Assembly: GCF_030867095.1 (NCBI RefSeq)
Contig: NC_081827.1
Coordinates: forward strand, 21,271,001-21,335,000
Length of the DNA: 64,000 nucleotides
Direction of reading: 5' to 3'
From: Alligator mississippiensis
Taxonomy: Eukaryota; Chordata; Crocodylia; Alligatoridae
Shown: piece after piece, positions 58,201 to 64,000 of the stretch
Numbering within the stretch: the stretch's first letter is position 1
Layout: each line of letters begins with the position of its first letter
Translations under genes and position numbers: made by a program
The notes under the pieces: model-generated
Told to the model about the DNA's origin: nothing
What the model saw: only the letters and a program-made list of their open reading frames with translations
The model's database searches: none

Positions 58201-61200
58201 CAGAAATCTGATGTTTCAAGTCTACCCCTTTGAGTAACACATTACTGTACACAACTGATGAGAGCACAACCAAATAAACCGGCCTCCATTATTAAAGAAA
58301 TGATAAAATCCCAGAGCATTTCTTTGTAGTTGCTAACTACTCTGTTCATTGCTGTTAAGAATGGCAGTAAATGTTTCCTTTTTATAGACATAGTTTGTAC
58401 TTAGTTGAACCTGAAAGAGCCCTAAGCTAGAGGGGACTAGCTAGAAGGGGTGTGCTGCCCCCTTGTGGTCCCAGAGCTCTCCTTTTGTACAGAAACTTCA
58501 CACTAACTGCAAGGGGACACCGCTTTTCTGCTCTTCTATGCAACTGGAAGGTTTTGTCTGCTGGTATACTGATCTTCTCCTTCCTCTACCCTTTTTAACA
58601 CTGTTGATTAGGTCACCTTGCACTCCCTGAGCTCACCTCGAGGGTTTTAAATGTAACCTACAGAGTGTGATCATGGAAGTAGTAAAAGAGAAGAAAAGAG
58701 CTTCACCACCTCTCCCCATTCATGCCGCATCAGTTATCTTACAGCTCTGTTATGTGCTGATGCTGCATACAGATAATGAAAATGTTAGATCTCTTCTTTT
58801 GATAAATTGACTTACAAGTAGTCCCCACGTCCTCCTATAAAAGAGTATCTTACTTCATAGTTGGCACGCAGAATTGTTATTACTACTGAAGGAAACAACA
58901 GGGAAAAAATAAAGGAAGGGACACATTTTCCTTCTCTATATTATGACTACTCTTTGCCAACATAAGTACATATTGTTGAGAACTTCTCCAATGCTCGAGT
59001 GTAGCCAGAATTTCAGCTCATTTTTCTAATTTTGGCAGGTTTTCCCTATTCCCCAAAGTTATCTTAACATGAATTGCAGGTGCTTATCTGAAATTTGTTC
59101 TTGTTCTGAAAGTCATTTTGTCAGTACAAAGGCATATGGTAATTTGGTCTAAAAAGAATAAACAAACACTTCATGGGTTGCTAAAAGTTAAAGCTAACAT
59201 AAAAACTGACAAACTCAATGTATCTCTTTTCTCGTTTTCATTTGAATTTTCAAGTATTAATTTGAATTTTCACACAACGTCCCCCACAGATCCATGAAAA
59301 ACGGGTTACAAAGTTATTTTCAGAAGCCTGTGCTAATGCAACATTAGTGGCCCGTACCCTTCCTCCAGACACACTGTTGTGAGTGGACCCATGCTCTGGA
59401 TTCCTTGTATCCTAAGACGGCCAGATTCAGGCAGACAAAGATCACTGTTCCTGCTTAAGGTCTTAATGGCCTAGTGACCTTTATTATGAGGTGGAGCTTG
59501 GCAACTCTACTGTCTTACAACTTAAAAACCAATCTTCAACATAAGTTACTCCCTTCAGGTGCTTATGCATTGTCCCTTGGGCTTTTGTCTAACTGGGGCT
59601 GATTTTATCATATTGATATAGGAACAACACGGAAAACAAGGAACACAGACCTAGCAAAGATGGTTATCTATCTTTGGAAACACAACAAATGTTTCTGATC
59701 CCACTCCCTTTGAGTGCCTACTAGGAGACTTAACTTTGGTCAGTACTGCCTGCCTTCTCTCTTCTTCAGGCCTTTCTTGACATGCAACAATAGATTTACC
59801 TTCCTAGGAAACATTCCCAATCTGACCCATTTGGTACGTGTCCAGTCTGAGGCACTCCTGGCCCCACCCTCATTGAGACTTCTGCATAGAGATTCACTGT
59901 TTCATGGTAGTTAGGACAACTAGAGCTGTTGGCTCAAGATTGCTCTATTATTGGGGGTTTTTCAGTAGAGCCAATGCATTAGGTATCAAGTGACTACTAC
60001 AAAAATATATGCTCTGGTCCACAGTAGATATTGCAATACAACACAAAGGTCACACTCCAACATGAAAGTTAAAATGAGAAATGGAGAAATAAGCAGTGTT
60101 CACAAAACAAGATAGAGTTCACAATTTGATCCAAACAATGCCCTATGTCACAATACATCTGTCACAATAGCTAACTTAATAGTAGGGGAAAATGGATAAA
60201 AAACACTTTTCCCCTCATATTTACTTGTATTTCCAAGTCTTGAGTCACTCAAACAATTGTGATGCCATCAAAGGCAGATTCACAGCAAGCATTACAAAAT
60301 TATTTTCAGAAGTCCACACTGGTTAGAGAGTGGATTTTGTATAACTTCCATGGGTTATGGAGCTACTACATGGAAAACATTCATTAAACAGCTCGGTTGC
60401 ATTTTTGCTGAATACAAATTTTGTTAAGTTATCCTTTATACTGTAATAAGCCTGCTCTTGTTCTCACTGAGGTTAATAAGAAAATGTCTCTGTAGGAACA
60501 GAATTGCGGGTGTAGTATAACTATATTCTTAACGCAAGCTCTTTATAAATGTAATTGCCATTTCAAATGAAACCTCATCATTTTTAAAACACTTGGGTTT
60601 GAGTTTCACTGCAAACTTGAGATTTATATTGGGTAGGTTCAATGTCTCTAATGAATGTCCCTTCTTGGTGAAGCCAGGCCAAATGATTTTTTTTCCATAA
60701 CACTGTACACACTTTACAATTTCTCATAGTTTTGACCTGAGCAAGGTAATACTCTGGTTTCAACTAGGCCTTGTACTAAGTGGGTTTTGTTCAAACCCAG
60801 TACTGAGAGCATGTGAACCTGAGGGGGGTGTCTAAAATAGATTAAAAAAATATTTATGCAAAGCCCTGCAGATGAAATCCAGGGTTTTTTGTCAGTAAGC
60901 AACTCATTCATTTGAGAAAAAAACAAAGGAGATGCTATACCAGTTTGTCCAGCATCCATTTGCACTCTGTACTTAACTACTCTGGGGTATAGGAGACCCA
61001 TTTCTGTCAAACTTCTGAAGAAGATTTGACCGTAGTTTTTGCATTTTACTGAGGACTGAAACAGAAGAGAGACACTAAAAAGAACATAGGGTGTCTTTAC
61101 ACATGTCCCGGGGTAGAGGAGGTGCTTTAATTAGAGCTGATCTCAGGAGCCACTCTAATTAAAGCACCCACAGTGTTGCATGTCTCCAGCATCTTGTGCT

Positions 61201-62903
61201 TCAAAATGGTAGCAGAGGTGCCTTAACTAAACCTTGTTCAACAAGCTTTAGTTAAAGCACCTCCGCTGCCATTTTGAAGTACAGGGATGCTGAATACATC
61301 ATGCCAAGGATGCTGGAGCATGATAATTAGCACACTCCAGAAAACTTGATTAGTCTGTAGTCTGCTCCTACACTTGCTAATTAGCACAAATCAGAGCCGG
61401 CATCGAGCATGTGTACAGGTGCCCATAATGTCTATAGGACTTTGTCTACTCCCTGGGTTTCAGATATTGAATGATTTGCTCAGTGTTTCTGGCATTTTAT
61501 CTTTTACCTTTCTTTGCCTTTCTCGTTTTTCCCTGAACAATACCTTCCACCACAAAACTAAAAAAGCTATTTTAATTGCTGTGGTTACTGAATTTATTAT
61601 TTTGAAGCACAACATAGGGCCCAATTTGTTATTGTTATTCATACTAAGTGAAGGTTGATAAGACTGTCTTCAAGGGGTTTATCTTTTTTTGCCACTGAAT
61701 ATAATATTTTATTAATAATATATTATTTTGTTCTCCTCTCCTTCCTCTATGCATACTTTTCAAAGTTTCTCAAATTTGGGCAAAATTGTCGTGTCAAAAT
61801 TTCAGTGTTTCATTTTTTCCAGACTGCAATTTTTCCAAGGTTGGCAAATGTCGATATCAAACAAAACAGAACAAGTCTTTAATTTCTAAATATTTTATGT
61901 AAAAAATGTAATAATTTTATAGAAACAAGAATTTTATCTTTTGAGGAAACCACAATTTTATGCTCTAAATGTTATAACACCTTTAATTATAATTTAGGAT
62001 TACCGAGAGAGTCATTTCAGGTGTCTAATTATGTTACATGATTTTCTATGATTTCCACTGCTCTGACATTGTATCAAATGACCTCATTTTAATCACACTT
62101 TTTCTTGAAATATTCTTCTAAGCTATTAACTACTGAAAAGAAATCTACAGAATACATTACCTTCAGTCATTTGTTGATGGACTACAAAAGGACACATACA
62201 ATTAGGAAAGATTATATTTAAAACAAGAACATTTTATTTTATTTTTTTTTTCAAGTACAGTTTCTTTCCTTAAGGATCAGATCGGGAGAGAAATACATTC
62301 ATTAGTTGGATTCATTTAGCAACCTTTTTTCTGTAATACCCCAAAGCTAGAAAAATGTGTTAATTATTTTCAAAATTGTATTAAAAATGCCCTTAGAAAA
62401 TATTTAAGTCTAAAGTTTCACTCCTACTTTGGCTCAGGAGACATATTTAGAGATTTCAATACAAGTACTCTGTGTAGCCTTGGTCTGATGTGAGCAGCTA
62501 TGGTGGGATATAATAGACCCCTGTTACAGGAAGAAGACAGAAAAAAGTTCTCTGCCCCCATTATGTCCAGCTTCAGAGGTGTGCCGGTGTGTGGGGTGAT
62601 AGGCAATGGGGTCATACAGTAGCGTTACAAATAAGACTGAGATTGAGAAATCCCTAAACCATCATTGTTCATTATAAAACAAGTGTATTTAGGAGGCCAA
62701 GTGATATGATATGGTTTCACTCAATTCATTTAAATTTTACTTTAGAAAGATGAAGGACAACTCTACGTTATGGCAAACTCTATGGATGAAGGTACCATGT
62801 CTTCTGAGTTGGCAGAAGTCATAAAACGACTGTGGAAGGACCCAGGGATCCAGGCCTGCTTTGAAAGGGCTGCAGAATACCAGCTTAATGACTCAGCTGC
62901 GTA
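40087..62903 (+). CDS. GNAT3: GNAT3, gustducin alpha subunit, coding exons 1-4 (3' part outside window)
   Basis: The coding parts are 40087-40204, 50340-50382, 57510-57651 and 62746-62903. Spliced, they give 153 complete residues plus two bases of a Tyr codon, in one open frame. Gustducin alpha couples bitter, sweet and umami taste receptors to phosphodiesterase/phospholipase signalling on the inner plasma membrane, and is also reported in lizard parietal-eye photoreceptors. Visible: MGSG start with Gly2 for N-myristoylation and no Cys3, an alpha-N helix rich in Lys/Glu, the P-loop GAGESGKST at residues 40-48, the linker and the first half of the helical domain ending NDSAA(Y). Exon sizes 118/43/142/158 bp match Gi/transducin genes. 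Residues such as [19 protein letters not shown] and [14 protein letters not shown] point to GNAT3 rather than GNAT1 or GNAT2. Switch regions, the catalytic Arg and the C-terminus lie beyond the window. No frameshift or stop is seen. Confidence 0.95.
42895..43073. repeat. palindromic interspersed repeat in GNAT3 intron 1
   Basis: The left arm (ttttcaagagtgactagtga, tttgggtgcccatactgaga) is the decayed inverse of the right arm (ggcgtctcaaactggacacc, caaactctcatgtcactact). A tight inner hairpin, CCAGTTTGAGATGC / GCGTCTCAAACTGG, sits at 43004-43039. It resembles a widely dispersed amniote repeat of the 'aatttgggtgcccaa' kind; family not certain. Confidence 0.55.
44900..45720. repeat. GC-rich low-complexity block in intron 1
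   Basis: Purine/pyrimidine-skewed DNA with recurring 'ggcaggcagggtccatgggg', 'gggggactgggagggcaagc', 'ggggtca' and C-runs (cccccccc at 45413, 45453). Opposite-strand overlapping frames arise here and are not genes. It resembles the GC-rich interiors of the hAT-like elements, but no termini are found. Confidence 0.5.
45781..45924. mobile_element. 144-bp palindromic MITE in GNAT3 intron 1
   Basis: Arms of about 47 bp (AACTGTACAGAAATTCAGGA... and its inverse ending ...AGAACTTCTGTACAGTT) include 'gttagatcaatctaaaaatg' and match at about 90%. A loop of about 50 bp separates them. No coding potential and no clear target duplication. Confidence 0.65.
50340..50382 (+). CDS. GNAT3: GNAT3 coding exon 2 (P-loop exon)
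   Basis: This 43-bp exon is preceded by a pyrimidine-rich tract ending tttctgcag and followed by the donor GTAAGT. It completes Gly40 and encodes [13 protein letters not shown] plus two bases of Lys54. The GAGESGKS P-loop wraps the GDP/GTP phosphates; Lys46 and Ser47 are the phosphate- and magnesium-contacting residues by family numbering. The 43-bp size and phase 1 to phase 2 boundaries are diagnostic of Gi/transducin genes. Confidence 0.95.
50595..50830 (+). mobile_element. old CR1-type 3' fragment in GNAT3 intron 2
   Basis: The wording 'gaggacaatgctgacacaaa', 'gggctagaaacaagaagttg', 'gtaaggttctgaaacagcct', 'cccactacaagtaatggaag', 'ggtttaaagtgggtgcttga' matches the conserved C-terminal coding and 3' area of CR1/L3 in the + orientation. 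It is heavily decayed and truncated at both ends. Confidence 0.6.
51937..52536. mobile_element. composite MITE in GNAT3 intron 2 (outer element with nested second element)
   Basis: The left end is GGGCACATCTGAACATG, the right end CATGTAGATGTACAC, with CTT duplicated at 51934-51936 and 52537-52539. The outer part (51937-52125, 52475-52536) has inverted segments gcacatttagttagtacctc / gaggtactaaatttaatgtg. The middle (about 52130-52473) resembles the 61089-61424 element, with the same two hairpins. A smaller MITE therefore seems to have inserted into a larger one. It is non-coding. Confidence 0.7.
52130..52473. mobile_element. nested MITE resembling 61089-61424
   Basis: It shares with 61089-61424 the order: ggtgctttaattagag hairpin, then the 'gcttcaaaatggtggtggag' / 'ctgccaccattctgaagt' hairpin, then 'gctggagca' and a GCTTGTGTATAAGGACCC right end. 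The left end (gtttatactcgtgc) is decayed. Exact borders and target duplication are not clear. Confidence 0.6.
52579..52881. mobile_element. MITE-like palindromic element in GNAT3 intron 2
   Basis: The left end GGGCACATCTACACAAGATG and the right end read in reverse, GGATGTGTTTACATGAGACG, differ only by transitions. Internal 32-bp inverted arms at 52658-52689 and 52766-52797 match at 30 positions. The interior resembles the outer part of the element at 51937-52536. I see no clean target duplication. Confidence 0.65.
56537..56771. mobile_element. MITE, same family as 15932-16227, in GNAT3 intron 2
   Basis: The left end is GGGCACATCTACATG, the right end CATGTAGTCGTGCCC, with TCA duplicated at 56534-56536 and 56772-56774. 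Internal blocks such as 'gatgcacagttatttttagc', 'agctactttgctgtagcag' and 'gtgcattgctatagtgac' align with the copy at 15932-16227. It is 235 bp long and non-coding. Confidence 0.82.
57510..57651 (+). CDS. GNAT3: GNAT3 coding exon 3
   Basis: This 142-bp exon lies between acceptor gcaacacag and donor GTGAGT. It completes Lys54 and encodes residues 55-101, starting [15 protein letters not shown] and containing [14 protein letters not shown], ending NPTSI. This is linker 1 and helix alpha-A of the all-helical domain that lids the nucleotide pocket. Substitutions relative to mammalian GNAT3 cluster in residues 59-70 and at the C-terminal edge, the regions that vary most within the family. The frame is intact. 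Confidence 0.95.
57778..58116. mobile_element. hAT-like element in GNAT3 intron 3
   Basis: The left end CAGTGTTTCTCAACCTGTGG, followed by gttgtgacccaaaagtgggg, is typical of hAT (Charlie/MER-like) elements. The right end TGTTGAGAGCTTAGTG is a decayed inverted copy. No 8-bp duplication survives. The interior is partly GC-rich filler (57935-58050). Confidence 0.5.
61089..61424. mobile_element. MITE with strong hairpins in GNAT3 intron 3
   Basis: The left end is GGGTGTCTTTACACATG, the right end CATGTGTACAGGTGCCC, with ATA duplicated at 61086-61088 and 61425-61427. Inside are a 15-bp perfect hairpin (gtgctttaattagag / ctctaattaaagcac, about 61121-61166) and a 104-bp palindrome (61188-61291). It is 336 bp long with no coding potential. 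It shares its hairpins with the nested copy at 52130-52473. Confidence 0.8.
61188..61291. repeat. 104-bp palindrome without spacer
   Basis: The left half AGCATCTTGTGCTTCAAAAT... and the right half read in reverse AGCATCCCTGTACTTCAAAA... agree over almost all of about 50 positions, meeting at the centre in CTTGTTCAACAAG. It lies in GNAT3 intron 3 on the transcribed strand, so it would form a long RNA hairpin in the pre-mRNA. Confidence 0.85.
62746..62903 (+). CDS. GNAT3: GNAT3 coding exon 4
   Basis: This 158-bp exon lies between acceptor attttactttag and donor GTAAGT. It encodes residues 102-153 plus two bases of Tyr154: [16 protein letters not shown], then [20 protein letters not shown] and the family signature EYQLNDSAA(Y). 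It continues the helical domain. The 158-bp length matches transducin-type genes, one codon shorter than the 161 bp I recall for GNAI exon 4. The next exon lies beyond base 64000, so intron 4 is at least 1.1 kb long. Confidence 0.95.
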
Positions 62904-64000
62904 GTAAGTTACAAGAATTATAGCTGAATGCTTAATTACTTCTGGGCTGGACCTGTGGAAATAACTCAAACTAGTTGGTCGTTAGCAAGTCCTAAAAGGT
63001 TTTTTGTGGGTTTTTTAATGTTCTTTTCTAGAATCTAGAGTACCTAGCATATACAGAATACATAGCGAGAAAGGTGGGGATTTAGCAACCAGGCTTATTT
63101 TTGGTCTTCCTATGATGTTAAAATCATGTAACCAAGTGAACAGATATCAATAATAATAGGATGTTTCTTTCATTAGATACATCTATGCTGGAGATAAAAG
63201 GTGTTCTTTTAATGTAAGTTAATTTATGTAACCTGAATTAAATTTTCCTTAAATTAAAGGTAGTGCAAGAGCGATTTAGCCATGATGGTCCAGAAACTGA
63301 GACACAGTCAAGGACTTCTTAGGATGATATCGTTTATTGGAGCAACTATGTAGTTGGGATAGAGTTAGATAAGCTCTCAAAAGCAAGACATGTCAGAGCT
63401 GATGAAGAATATCTTGCATCTGAGAGCTTGTCTAACTCTATCCCAAGTATGTAGTTGGACCAATAAAAGATACCACCCTAAGAAATCCTTGCCTCTCACT
63501 TAAAGCTTTTTGTGGAGTCTGGGTTTGATCTTGAACTACTAAGGCGCCCTAGGGAAAAGACCTTAAAGGAGAAATAGAAAGGCAAGAATTGGAGCCAACA
63601 GCTGCAGGGCAGATACAGGCCAGAGATCTCTACTGTAGCTGTTCCTGAAGCTGCAAACTCTATGAGGAATGTATCTGCAGTTTTTTCCCTGCTAGCCATA
63701 TAGGAGAGGGGAGGGGGTGGGGCAGAGAAATCCTAATTTACCACATTTCTGAGTCTCAGGATACACTGGGCAGACCCAGCTCCCATTTTACACCTTTTTC
63801 CTGTGCAGTTTTTGGTTCAATTGTTTCTGCAATTCCTCCTACTAGATGGAGTCTGGCTAGAAGTACCTTTTCAGTAGTAAAAAAAATGATAAAGTTTTCT
63901 TATCTATTAGAGAAAGGTATAAGTAGCAGCACTGATAGGAAGCTGAAGTCAAATAAATTCAAAGTAAGTGAGGGTACTTACCCACTGAAACAAACTACCA
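62904..64000 (+). other. GNAT3: GNAT3 intron 4, start only
   Basis: It begins at donor GTAAGT and runs off the window. It contains the hairpin repeat 63310-63490. No acceptor leading into the next conserved exon (YLND... block) is seen before 64000. Confidence 0.85.
63310..63490. repeat. 181-bp hairpin repeat in GNAT3 intron 4
   Basis: Two arms of about 70 bp (aaggacttcttaggatgata ... agataagctctca, and tgagagcttgtctaactcta ... ctaagaaatcctt) are inverted and about 80% alike. They surround a loop with 'gagctgatgaagaatatctt'. Similar 'ttggaccaataaaagatacc' wording is common in crocodilian and turtle genomes. Fragments of the same type may occur at 46340-46400 and 31160-31185. Confidence 0.6.

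Larger units (their letters stand above)
57652..62745 (+). other. GNAT3: GNAT3 intron 3 (about 5.1 kb)
   Basis: From donor GTGAGT to acceptor attttactttag. It holds the hAT-like element 57778-58116 and the hairpin MITE 61089-61424. The rest (58120-61085, 61430-62740) is AT-rich and shows no gene or repeat that I can support. Confidence 0.85.

Overview
The window is vertebrate nuclear DNA, most likely crocodilian (an alligatorid is my best guess). It shows interrupted genes with GT-AG introns, many CR1 LINEs in the crocodilian/turtle style (3' ends built on CTATGAAT-like octamers, several with a GGGCAGGAAAGAGT-type 3' region), and many small palindromic and hAT-like DNA elements. I see no bacterial-type genes, operons or CRISPR arrays. 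The species call is inference from repeat style and the GNAT3 sequence.

One host gene is recognisable. The 5' half of GNAT3 (gustducin alpha, a transducin-class G-protein alpha subunit) lies on the + strand from the ATG at 40087. Coding exons 1-4 are at 40087-40204, 50340-50382, 57510-57651 and 62746-62903. Their lengths (118, 43, 142, 158 bp) and phases are those of the Gi/transducin family, and all donors and acceptors are canonical. Together they encode 153 complete residues plus a split Tyr codon, out of about 354; the remaining exons lie beyond base 64000. Introns 1-3 are about 10.1, 7.1 and 5.1 kb.

The left 40 kb is gene-free as far as I can see and is largely transposon debris. It holds a direct-repeat pair (3-208 and 2483-2687), a complex of hAT-like non-autonomous elements (3385-6081), decayed CR1 copies (7.4, 10.8, 14.5, 18.6, 18.9-20.7, 24.6-26.0, 28.9-30.8 and 39.3 kb), small hAT elements with 8-bp target duplications, and a GGGCGCATCTAC-ended MITE at 15932-16227. 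The standout is a near-complete, about 4.5 kb CR1 on the - strand (31545-36052). It has a CpG-rich 5' leader and two uninterrupted ORFs: a 304-aa ORF1 with an SGNH-esterase triad and a 968-aa ORF2 with endonuclease and reverse transcriptase. It is clearly younger than the other copies, but carries an Arg where the GVPQG motif of the reverse transcriptase normally has Pro. Next to it is a 1062-bp hAT-like element (36766-37827) with a perfect 8-bp target duplication.

The right 24 kb is GNAT3 exons and introns. The introns carry several palindromic MITEs, three of them with intact 3-bp target duplications (51937-52536, 56537-56771, 61089-61424). One contains a 104-bp almost perfect palindrome with no spacer (61188-61291). 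I did not find evidence for a wholly new biological system; the most noteworthy items are the two-ORF CR1 and the related MITE families with extreme palindromes.
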